The position numbers and the translations under genes were made by a program. From Bacillota bacterium (GTDB lineage: Bacteria > Bacillota > Clostridia > Christensenellales > CAG-138), in assembly GCA_023451115.1 (NCBI GenBank), contig JAEXFV010000073.1, positions 1-5,523 on the forward strand: a DNA stretch of 5,523 nucleotides, given 5' to 3'. Shown in pieces: positions 1 through 5,329 of the stretch (position 1 is its first letter; every line of letters starts with the position of its first letter). The notes under the pieces were generated by a model. The model saw only the letters and a program-made list of their open reading frames with translations, did not search any database and had not been told where the DNA came from.

Positions 1-731
1 TGGAAATTACGGACGAACTGGACTCTGCCGGCAATACCGTAAAAGCGGTAACCAAGGGCTTTGCCATTGCAGCGGCGGGTTTAACGGTAATTGCACTGTT
101 AGGCGCTTTCATGAGCGAAACCAATGCAGCTGCTGCAGCGCTGGGATTACCTGGATTAACAGGGTTTGACATAATGAATCCTACGGTATTCTTCGGCATG
201 CTGATTGGCGCCGCAATTCCCGCAGTGTTTTCTGCTATGCTGATGCTGGGAGTTGACCGCAACGCGCAACGTATGGTGGCGGAAATCCACCGCCAGTTCA
301 AAGAGATACTGGGCCTGAAGGAAGGTACTGCAGAACCGGAGTATGACCGGTGTATTGACATTGCAACGGCAGGCGCATTGCGGGAGCTGATACCAGCCGG
401 CTTGATTGCCATTGTAGCCACTTTAGCAGTAGGATTTATTGGAGGCGTAGAGGCCATTGGAGGCTTCCTCACCGGCAATATCGTAAGCGGGTTGCTGCTT
501 GCCCTCTTTATGTCCAACTCTGGTGGGTTATGGGACAATGCCAAAAAATATGTAGAATCTGGGCATGAAGGCGGAAAAGGTTCTGAAGCCCATAAAGCGG
601 CTGTGGTAGGCGACACGGTGGGAGATCCTTTTAAAGATACGGCTGGCCCATCCATCAACACTCAAATTACTGCGGTTTCGTTGGTAGCCTCGCTGCTCTC
701 GACCTTATTCCTCACCTGTTCCATCTTTTAA
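1..731 (+). CDS. hppA: Membrane-bound ion-translocating pyrophosphatase, C-terminal part (5' end outside the window)
   Basis: This is the 3' part of a multi-pass pump that couples hydrolysis of cytoplasmic pyrophosphate to export of H+ and/or Na+. The first complete codon is at position 3, and the frame stays open to TAA at 729-731, giving about 242 residues. Family hallmarks are visible. GNTVKAVTKGFA lies at 30-65. The distal motif GGLWDNAKKYVESG is followed by HKAAVVGDTVGDPFKDTAGP; its Asp and Lys residues bind Mg-pyrophosphate in this family. Several hydrophobic helices lie between these motifs. In the GNT motif, Lys (codon 42-44) and Thr (51-53) occupy the positions that are Ala and Gly/Ala in K+-dependent members, so a K+-independent enzyme is predicted. 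That subtype is usually a proton pump, but the ion cannot be assigned without the upstream helices. ATG 111 is internal, not the start. The gene is followed by a strong terminator and has no partner in the window. Confidence 0.95.
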   Translation, partial: EITDELDSAGNTVKAVTKGFAIAAAGLTVIALLGAFMSETNAAAAALGLPGLTGFDIMNPTVFFGMLIGAAIPAVFSAMLMLGVDRNAQRMVAEIHRQFKEILGLKEGTAEPEYDRCIDIATAGALRELIPAGLIAIVATLAVGFIGGVEAIGGFLTGNIVSGLLLALFMSNSGGLWDNAKKYVESGHEGGKGSEAHKAAVVGDTVGDPFKDTAGPSINTQITAVSLVASLLSTLFLTCSIF

Positions 732-779
732 GGGATCCTAGCAGCGTTAAACTGCTCAGGGCGTGATAGAAAAGAAAAA

Positions 780-820
780 CTTCAGAAGGGACAGAAGCCC
801 CCTTCTGAAGCTTTTTATTT
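780..820. terminator. Bidirectional intrinsic terminator between hppA and the AraC-family gene
   Basis: A perfect 11-bp stem, CTTCAGAAGGG (780-790) with CCCTTCTGAAG (800-810), encloses a 9-nt loop. On the plus strand it is followed by CTTTTTATTT (811-820). On the minus strand the A-rich stretch 771-779 supplies the T-tract. It lies 49 nt after the hppA stop and 19-29 nt beyond the convergent regulator's stop, so it should end both transcripts. Confidence 0.88.
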
Positions 821-838
821 ATGCGGAAAAAAGCTTAC

Positions 839-1714
839 TTATTTCTTTTCCTTTACAGCAATCCAGATTTGGCAGGTATAATTGGGGTCATCCACATCTG
901 CGGAAGGATAAACCTCAAGCTCTACACCGTTGCCGTATTCATAATTGCTCTGAGGGAAGAACTCTGTGCAAATTTGCTGATAGGTTTTTTTGAATGCATC
1001 CGGCATTTTCCCTTTGCATTGAAATACTGCATAAGTGTAGGCGGGAATTTCCACAATATCCAAAGCTTCGCCCTGTATCGGCGTACCGTTGTACTCTGCG
1101 CCGATGCCATACGGGAATTGGGAATCTGACATTTCCCCAGAAAAACAAATCCCGAGAATTCCGTCGAATTGTTCAAACCGGCCATACTTACAGATTTCCT
1201 GCATTGTGCCTTCCTTGCTGCATACATCCCAGAAAGCGGAGATATCAGCCGTTGCCGTATCACCCTGGGGCTTTGCCACCTGCTTTTTCTTGCAGACAAT
1301 CTTGATTGCCTCTTTTTTCTCAATTCTGTAATCCATAGTACTGCCTCCCGATATAATCAGTTTTACGGACAGCCTGGAAAAGGATTTGATATTTCCACCG
1401 CGCCGCGCATCCGTTGGGGTAATCCCATGAAACCGTGTGAATGCGCGGGAGAAGCTTTCTGGGGTATCGTAACCGTATTTGAGCGCGATGTTGATAATCT
1501 TATCGTTGGTTTGAAGCAATTCTTCAGCAGCCAACGCAAGGCGGCGCATACGGATATAGTCGCCTAATGAAAAGCCACAGAGCATGCTGAACATCCGCTG
1601 GAAATGAAAGGGGGATGAATAGGCCTGCTTCGCTACGGCTTCATAGTCGATTTCTTCTGTCAAATGCTTTTCTGTGTAATCCAGCGCACGCTGTATCCCC
1701 GTGATCCAATCCAT
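839..1714 (-). CDS. AraC-family transcriptional regulator with GyrI-like effector-binding domain
   Basis: This 291-residue protein has the AraC DNA-binding domain at the N-terminus. The first helix-turn-helix spans about residues 24-59 (YEAVAKQAYSSPFHFQRMF then the IRMRRL helix). The second spans about 74-104 and ends in the AraC signature (INIALKYGYDTPESFSRAF, then F-HGITP-AR). A short linker leads to a GyrI-like/SOUL-type ligand-binding domain, about residues 127-290. Typical features there are IPAYTYAVF at 223-231, EFFPQSNYEY at 251-260, ELEVYPSAD and the closing IWIAV. This is the Rob/BmrR-like arrangement, in which a small, often hydrophobic or cationic ligand alters activation of efflux or stress genes. 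The actual ligand and targets are unknown, and no transporter is adjacent. The ATG start (1712-1714) has GGAAGAAGG upstream, with AGAAGG ending 7 nt away. It is probably monocistronic: the terminator at 780-810 closes it, and it may control itself or distant genes. Confidence 0.95.
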   Translation of the reverse strand: MDWITGIQRALDYTEKHLTEEIDYEAVAKQAYSSPFHFQRMFSMLCGFSLGDYIRMRRLALAAEELLQTNDKIINIALKYGYDTPESFSRAFTRFHGITPTDARRGGNIKSFSRLSVKLIISGGSTMDYRIEKKEAIKIVCKKKQVAKPQGDTATADISAFWDVCSKEGTMQEICKYGRFEQFDGILGICFSGEMSDSQFPYGIGAEYNGTPIQGEALDIVEIPAYTYAVFQCKGKMPDAFKKTYQQICTEFFPQSNYEYGNGVELEVYPSADVDDPNYTCQIWIAVKEKK

Positions 1715-1740
1715 TCCAAAACCTTCTTCCGTATAAAATG

Positions 1741-1749
1741 ATAATACCA
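1741..1749 (-). promoter_or_regulatory. Probable extended -10 promoter of the AraC-family gene
   Basis: Read on the minus strand, the site is TGGTATTAT, an extended -10 element (TG-N-TATTAT) that matches TATAAT at five of six positions. No convincing -35 hexamer sits at the expected distance (minus strand 1764-1769 is AAGAGC), which is tolerable for an extended -10 promoter. Transcription would start near 1734, close to the Shine-Dalgarno at 1722-1730, leaving a short leader of about 20 nt. Confidence 0.45.
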
Positions 1750-1854
1750 GCCTTTTTCATACCGCTCTTGACTTTCCATGCGGCGTGATGATAATGTGCT
1801 GGCTTCCTAACGGAAAAACGGATAAGATTATCACCCTTAGGCTGTAGAAATTTT

Positions 1855-1928
1855 CCAGGGTACATATCGATACGGATATCCAGCGAAAACATGACAGTTA
1901 TAGCTGGATACCGTATGATGTACTCTGG
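1855..1928. repeat. Long imperfect inverted repeat (hairpin) in the intergenic region
   Basis: The left arm 1855-1884 and right arm 1903-1928 are reverse complements of each other, apart from four extra bases in the left arm and one mismatch. The core pairs ATACGGATATCCAGC (1870-1884) with GCTGGATACCGTAT (1903-1916), leaving an 18-nt loop. Weaker similarity continues outward for perhaps 20-30 nt on each side. It lies 55 nt beyond the stop of the leftward membrane-protein gene and upstream of the regulator's promoter. It lacks a clean T-tract, so it is not a textbook terminator. It could be an mRNA 3'-end hairpin, a small palindromic repeat element, or the remnant of one. The rest of 1715-1983 holds nothing I can call a gene. 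Confidence 0.6.
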
Positions 1929-1983
1929 CCATTTTTTAGTTGCTTTTCCTAAACCGTGACATTGGTGGCTTGCTGTTCAGAGG

Positions 1984-3435
1984 CTATTTTTTAGCAGGGA
2001 CATAAGCCTCAAATGAAATCGTTTCTCCCGCTTCTGTGCTGGCTGTTCCCTGGAATGCCCAGGCAGGCAGCCAATACCCTTGGCTGGTATCCGCAAAATA
2101 CACCAGCTCATAGCCGGTAAACACAACGCTGTTAGCAGGGGAAAATAGGGTATAGGATTGTATTTCGCCTTTGAGCACCATATCCAAAGCCTGCTGGGGC
2201 GAAAGTATGCTCACAGATCCGGCCTGCTTTAAGCTGCTGCCCAATGCTTGGATTTTTGTTATAACACCGCCTGCATGAACGGTTACCAGCAGTTCATTGC
2301 CATTGCGCAAACGATAGCCGTCTACCAGGGTTGAGAAATAAAGCCGATATGCGGTTGGCAACTGGGAGAGCGCTACCAATTCGTCATATTCCGCCTGTGT
2401 CATTTCTTCAGGATCAAATTCCCCCGGCTTCCATGTGGGCATAACCTCCATAGAGTCGGTAAGAGGGCCCAAATCAATGCCAGGAATAGAATGCTCCTGA
2501 AAGAAGGCGCGAGCAAGCTGTTCTGCTTCTTCCAGTGAGGGCAATGAGGCGCCTTCCTCTGACAATGCATGGGTTTGATAGCTCCATGCGCCGGAACCGT
2601 CCATCATTACCATGGTGCCATTTTCATCCACCACGGCATAAGAATTGCCCCCCAAATCCTGCACTTCATCTACAACGCCCAATCCAGTGGCAATTTCTTT
2701 AATTTGCTGTTCCAAGTTTCCTGCGTTTGCCGCATAGACAGGCACACGGGAAGGCGCTTTTTCAGAGAAATCCACGGTAGAGCGCATATCCTGGGGCAAC
2801 GAAATGCTGCTTTCAAAAAGCGAGAGGTTTCCATAGGGTGTACCAAAGTCAATAATCAACAACAATGCAATACCAATATAAATCACACCGCACACCCATA
2901 GGCTGGCACGGCGCATTGCAATAGGGGGCACGCCCAAACCAATGCGGGGGAGCCAAGGCGCCTTTTGAAATAGCCCTAATAGCAATGCCGCAAGCCCTGT
3001 GCCAGCGGCAGCCCCTAAAGCAGCATACAGATACTCATCCAACACAAAGGGTCGGGCGCCGGATAATAATCCATAAGCGTGGAAAATTAAGGCGCATAAT
3101 CCCCCCAGCAACGCCGATTGCCATAGGCGTACCCCAGGGAAAGCGAACAGGAGAAACATTCCCATAAATAGGAACGGCAACCCAAAGCCGGCCAAATCGC
3201 TCAAAAAGCTGCGGTAGCCAAACTCGCTGTACTGTACCAGCTTATAAAATGGAGTAAAACGGCTGACCATGCCCACGTCCACCGATTGCTTCCAGGCAAA
3301 TGCAGCACAAAGGCTGATTAAAAAAAGGCCTGTCCAAATCAAACGCAGTCGATCCCAGCCCTGCCGCTTTAGATAATACAGCAGTCCAATGGAAATGGCT
3401 GCATAGACACTGCATACTAGCACGATGATGCTCAA
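1984..3435 (-). CDS. Six-helix membrane protein: VanZ-like membrane part plus extracellular YycI/YycH- or PepSY-like domain
   Basis: This 483-residue protein is of unknown function. Hydrophobic segments are visible at about residues 3-22, 32-48, 80-100, 104-124, 133-156 and 178-197. Positive loops (KRQGWDRLR, AMRRAS) place the N-terminus and the 286-residue C-terminal part outside the cell. The membrane part has a VanZ-like pattern: TPF (61-63), RSFLSDLAGFGLPFLFMG (75-92), then GARPF-LDEYLYAALGAAAG (126-145), resembling the family's R-x-D/E-D...N-x-x-G end. The outer part holds two loosely similar alpha/beta units. Each begins S-x-x-EA/QA (about 300-310 and 412-422), and the second runs to YELVYFADTSQGYWLPAWAF, a pattern seen in YycI/YycH and PepSY-type domains. 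These domain calls come from motif inspection and are moderate to weak. The start is TTG (3433-3435), fixed by AGGAGG 8 nt upstream. It is transcribed divergently from the surface-protein gene and shares its control region. A role in sensing or modulating the cell envelope is an inference. Confidence 0.88.
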   Translation of the reverse strand: MSIIVLVCSVYAAISIGLLYYLKRQGWDRLRLIWTGLFLISLCAAFAWKQSVDVGMVSRFTPFYKLVQYSEFGYRSFLSDLAGFGLPFLFMGMFLLFAFPGVRLWQSALLGGLCALIFHAYGLLSGARPFVLDEYLYAALGAAAGTGLAALLLGLFQKAPWLPRIGLGVPPIAMRRASLWVCGVIYIGIALLLIIDFGTPYGNLSLFESSISLPQDMRSTVDFSEKAPSRVPVYAANAGNLEQQIKEIATGLGVVDEVQDLGGNSYAVVDENGTMVMMDGSGAWSYQTHALSEEGASLPSLEEAEQLARAFFQEHSIPGIDLGPLTDSMEVMPTWKPGEFDPEEMTQAEYDELVALSQLPTAYRLYFSTLVDGYRLRNGNELLVTVHAGGVITKIQALGSSLKQAGSVSILSPQQALDMVLKGEIQSYTLFSPANSVVFTGYELVYFADTSQGYWLPAWAFQGTASTEAGETISFEAYVPAKK

Positions 3436-3443
3436 GCTGATAT

Positions 3444-3449
3444 CCTCCT
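3444..3449 (-). promoter_or_regulatory. Ribosome binding site that fixes the TTG start of the membrane-protein gene
   Basis: On the minus strand this is a perfect AGGAGG, 8 nt before TTG (3435-3433). It decides the unusual start codon. The weak codon with a strong Shine-Dalgarno suggests moderate, translation-limited expression. Confidence 0.8.
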
Positions 3450-3471
3450 ACAAAGCACAATCTTCCTTTGC

Positions 3472-3499
3472 ATTATAGCATACATCCTGGTAGGCGCAA
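3472..3499 (-). promoter_or_regulatory. Extended -10 promoter for the leftward membrane-protein gene
   Basis: Read on the minus strand, 3480-3472 is TGCTATAAT: a consensus TATAAT with the TG extension. A weak -35 (TTGCGC, 3499-3494, 16-nt spacer) matches only TTG of the consensus. Transcription would begin near 3465, giving a leader of about 30 nt that contains the Shine-Dalgarno. The TGTAAACA direct repeats lie immediately upstream of the -35, as expected for an activator-assisted promoter. Confidence 0.68.
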
Positions 3500-3515
3500 A
3501 GCATATCGCGCATCC

Positions 3516-3532
3516 TGTAAACAGTATGTAAA
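3516..3532 (+). promoter_or_regulatory. Candidate WalR (YycF) box: TGTAAA-N5-TGTAAA
   Basis: TGTAAA (3516-3521), CAGTA (3522-3526) and TGTAAA (3527-3532) fit the known consensus of the OmpR-family regulator WalR, TGTWAH-N5-TGTWAH, with no mismatch. The 11-bp period places both half-sites on the same DNA face. The octamer TGTAAACA recurs at 3527-3534 and a third time at 3551-3558, so the site may be extended. It lies between divergent promoters and could serve either gene. The motif match is seen directly. That WalR is the protein binding here is inferred; another OmpR-family regulator could use similar repeats. Confidence 0.5.
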
Positions 3533-3558
3533 CATGTGGCCTGATTGCAATGTAAACA
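3516..3558 (+). repeat. Three direct copies of TGTAAACA
   Basis: Identical octamers start at 3516, 3527 and 3551, with start-to-start distances of 11 and 24 bp. A related TGTATA follows at 3564-3569. Three exact copies of an octamer in 43 bp of an intergenic region is far more than expected by chance and marks a regulator-binding cluster. Confidence 0.75.
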
Positions 3559-3573
3559 ATGCATGTATAGAGT
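3545..3573 (+). promoter_or_regulatory. Weak candidate promoter for the surface-protein gene
   Basis: TTGCAA (3545-3550) and TAGAGT (3568-3573), separated by 17 bp, each match the sigma-70 consensus at four of six positions. Alternatives overlap, such as TATAGA at 3566-3571 and TATGAA at 3573-3578. The third TGTAAACA copy lies in the spacer and the box 3516-3532 is about 12 bp upstream of the -35, so a bound regulator could activate or block it. A start near 3580 implies a leader of about 175 nt. Confidence 0.3.
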
Positions 3574-3602
3574 ATGAATAAAAAATGAAACATGAAAAAA
3601 CG

Positions 3603-3743
3603 CCCAAATATCTAATGAAAATTGGATGGATATATTTGGGGTGATTCAAAATATATCCAACGCTGCCTGTTTCCAACCATTGTTCCGAATGGGGAAAACC
3701 GTCACAATGATGGTGCGGCCGGAAATGCCGGCAGAAACAGCAG
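3603..3743 (+). promoter_or_regulatory. Possible structured 5' leader of the surface-protein gene
   Basis: Two overlapping helices compete. CCCAAATAT (3603-3611) can pair with ATATTTGGG (3632-3640), or TGGATATATTT (3627-3637) can pair with AAATATATCCA (3649-3659). Further down, CTGcCTGTTTC (3663-3673) can pair with GAAACAGCAG (3734-3743), with one bulged C. This encloses three small hairpins at 3677-3692, 3699-3718 and 3718-3732. The closing helix covers the first two bases of the AGGAGG Shine-Dalgarno. I recognise no known riboswitch class; short stems of this kind can arise by chance. Confidence 0.28.
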
Positions 3744-3747
3744 GAGG
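3742..3747 (+). promoter_or_regulatory. Ribosome binding site that fixes the start of the surface-protein gene
   Basis: AGGAGG lies 7 nt before ATG 3755. It decides against the upstream in-frame ATGs at 3626 and 3689, which have no Shine-Dalgarno and would bury the signal peptide 43 or 22 residues into the protein. Confidence 0.88.
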
Positions 3748-3754
3748 TAGGAAT

Positions 3755-5254
3755 ATGACAAAGACGCTAAGAAAAACGCTGGCGTTTGTCCTGGCAGCGG
3801 CATGCGTAATGGCATTGCTGCCTATGGCAGCGCTTGCAGACCAAATGGAAACCTTGCAGCATGGTGATATTGTATTGAAATATCAGCCATCTGCCGTAGA
3901 GGAAGCGCAACGCAATGCAACGGTCGTATATGAGCTTTATGTAAACGGCAAAAAGGAAGCCAGTGTGGAAGCTCAATATGGGCCGGAGGAAAGACCGGTT
4001 GCCCAGCTTACCGGAATGGAAGGATATTCCTTGCAGCGGTCCGCTTACGGACGCGACAGTGCTGGCGAAAACAATCCGGTAATTGCTCCCGATCAGGATG
4101 GAAAATACGAACTTGCCCCCGCACAGGGAGAAAAACGTTACTTTTCCTTGTTCCTGGAGAAGGAGCAGCAGGATGGCGGCACCCCGAAAACCTTCACCGT
4201 TACATTTGATGGAAATGGGGCTACAACTGCCGCTACTCCTTCCGATTTGAAGGTAACAGAGCCTGCGACCAAGCTGACCGCTTTGCCAAAAGACCCGGAG
4301 CGGGAAGGGCATATCTTCAAGGGATGGAATACCAAGGCCGATGGCACTGGAAGCGCCTTTACCCTGGAAACTGAAGTGAAGGCGGATATAACAGTGTATG
4401 CACAATGGGAAAGCCAGACGAAGCCAGGTGCTACGTATACGGTCACTTTTGACGGAAACAAAGCAAGCGTAGAACCGGATCCGAAAACAATGACGGTAAC
4501 AGAGCCTGCGACTAAGCTGACTGCCTTGCCTACGCAACCTTCGCGCATTGGATATCGGTTTATGGGGTGGAATACCAAGCTGGATGGTACAGGACAGGAA
4601 TTCACCCTGGATACGGAAGTAAAAGAAAATATGACCGTATATGCCCAATGGGAGCAGAAGGGCGGCAACGATGATGAAGATGAGGACCTGTACCTTGTGC
4701 GTTTTGACAGCAATGGCGGAAGCAGGGTAGCTTCTCAGCGCATTGCCTATGGCAGCAAGGTAGAAGAACCGGATGATCCGCAGCGAGAGGGATATACCTT
4801 TGTAGCCTGGTATAAAGATGAAGCGTTGAAAAAAGAATGGGACTTTGATACGGATAAAGTCCGGGCGTCTACCACCTTGTATGCAAAGTGGGAAAAAGAT
4901 GACGATAAGGAAATTTATACCATTAAAGTTACCACTGAGGGCAACGGTACCGCCAGCAAAACCGGCACGTTTGAAGCGGAAGAAGGAAAAGACCTGAAGG
5001 TTGTATTTCAGCCCAAAGCAGGATATGGCGTGAAAAGTGTAAAGGTGGATGGAAAATACGTAGCAGCATCATCCAGCTACACCTTCCGCCATATTCAACA
5101 AAATCATACGCTCCACGTTGTGTTTGCACGAACCAGTGAGATTTCTGCTCCTGCAACGGGTGGCGCTGGTACCACATGGATTGGCCTTGGGTTTATCCTG
5201 GTGGCGGCAGCAGCAGGCGCATATGTAATCATACGCAAGCAGCGGCAAAAATAA
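3755..5254 (+). CDS. Secreted InlB B-repeat (Flg_new) surface protein with LPxTG-like sorting signal
   Basis: This 499-residue surface protein has a clear signal peptide: KTLRK, a hydrophobic core, then ALA-DQ with likely cleavage after A28. Residues 29-146 form a beta-rich region I do not recognise. Three InlB B-repeats follow, at about 147-219, 228-300 and 313-380. Each opens with V-F-D-(G/S)-N, has a central GY/GH-F-GW or AW, and ends VYAQWE or LYAKWE. An acidic linker (GGNDDEDED) precedes the third. Residues 388-458 (YTIKV... GYGVKSVKVDG ...LHVVFA) match the divergent InlB B-repeat type. The C-terminus is a sorting-signal tripartite: APATGG (465-470), a hydrophobic helix (about 474-493) and RKQRQK. 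The motif differs from LPxTG and resembles the SPxTG-type signals of clostridial class B sortases. If it is not cleaved, the helix would still anchor the protein in the membrane. Adhesion or matrix binding is the usual role of such proteins but is not shown here. The start is set by AGGAGG at 3742. Confidence 0.93.
   Translation: MTKTLRKTLAFVLAAACVMALLPMAALADQMETLQHGDIVLKYQPSAVEEAQRNATVVYELYVNGKKEASVEAQYGPEERPVAQLTGMEGYSLQRSAYGRDSAGENNPVIAPDQDGKYELAPAQGEKRYFSLFLEKEQQDGGTPKTFTVTFDGNGATTAATPSDLKVTEPATKLTALPKDPEREGHIFKGWNTKADGTGSAFTLETEVKADITVYAQWESQTKPGATYTVTFDGNKASVEPDPKTMTVTEPATKLTALPTQPSRIGYRFMGWNTKLDGTGQEFTLDTEVKENMTVYAQWEQKGGNDDEDEDLYLVRFDSNGGSRVASQRIAYGSKVEEPDDPQREGYTFVAWYKDEALKKEWDFDTDKVRASTTLYAKWEKDDDKEIYTIKVTTEGNGTASKTGTFEAEEGKDLKVVFQPKAGYGVKSVKVDGKYVAASSSYTFRHIQQNHTLHVVFARTSEISAPATGGAGTTWIGLGFILVAAAAGAYVIIRKQRQK
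4252..4530 (+). repeat. Internal duplication within the surface-protein gene
   Basis: The 36-nt segments at 4252-4287 and 4495-4530 differ at only three positions, all silent in the shared peptide VTEPATKLTALP. The offset is 243 nt, exactly 81 codons, which equals the spacing of B-repeats 1 and 2. The flanking repeat sequence has diverged more than this segment. Confidence 0.85.
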
Positions 5255-5267
5255 AATAAGAACACAG

Positions 5268-5306
5268 CAAAAACGACGCTTATTTGAAAGGCGCCGTTTT
5301 TGTTTT
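5268..5306. terminator. Bidirectional intrinsic terminator between the surface-protein gene and the small convergent gene
   Basis: CAAAAACGACGC (5268-5279) pairs with GCGCCGTTTTTG (5291-5302) except for one A/C mismatch; the loop is 11 nt. The plus strand continues with TTTT. On the minus strand the arm ends in a T5 run. It lies 13 nt after the surface-protein stop and 27 nt after the stop of the small leftward gene, so it can end both transcripts. Confidence 0.8.
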
Positions 5307-5329
5307 CCACCATTTTTGCCTCAACCGCT

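Noticed and set aside
740..756. Small hairpin AGCAG-N7-CTGCT after hppA
   Set aside because: A 5-bp stem without a T-run; the strong terminator at 780-820 explains termination.
821..1567. Several plus-strand open frames of 76-132 codons across the AraC gene
   Set aside because: They lie antisense to a convincing AraC/GyrI gene, have no domains or ribosome binding sites, and are shadows.
1641..1892. 83-codon open frame on the minus strand upstream of and overlapping the AraC-family gene
   Set aside because: It overlaps the regulator's N-terminus out of frame, runs through the promoter and the inverted repeat, has no Shine-Dalgarno and shows no recognisable domain.
3660..3745. c-di-GMP-I (GEMM) riboswitch in the surface-protein leader
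   Set aside because: There is a faint resemblance (AACC-hairpin-GGGG-AAAACC, then GGCCGG), but the conserved GGGCAAACC, GACGCAAAGCC and the tetraloop/receptor pair are missing.
3626..3754. In-frame N-terminal extension of the surface protein (start at ATG 3626 or 3689)
   Set aside because: There is no ribosome binding site at those codons. The extension would place the signal peptide internally, whereas ATG 3755 has AGGAGG at 7 nt and begins a textbook signal peptide.
3767..4648. 293-codon open frame antisense to the surface-protein gene
   Set aside because: It lies opposite a gene with a clear signal peptide, repeats and sorting signal. Its translation shows no domain, and the openness is a by-product of codon composition in the repeats.
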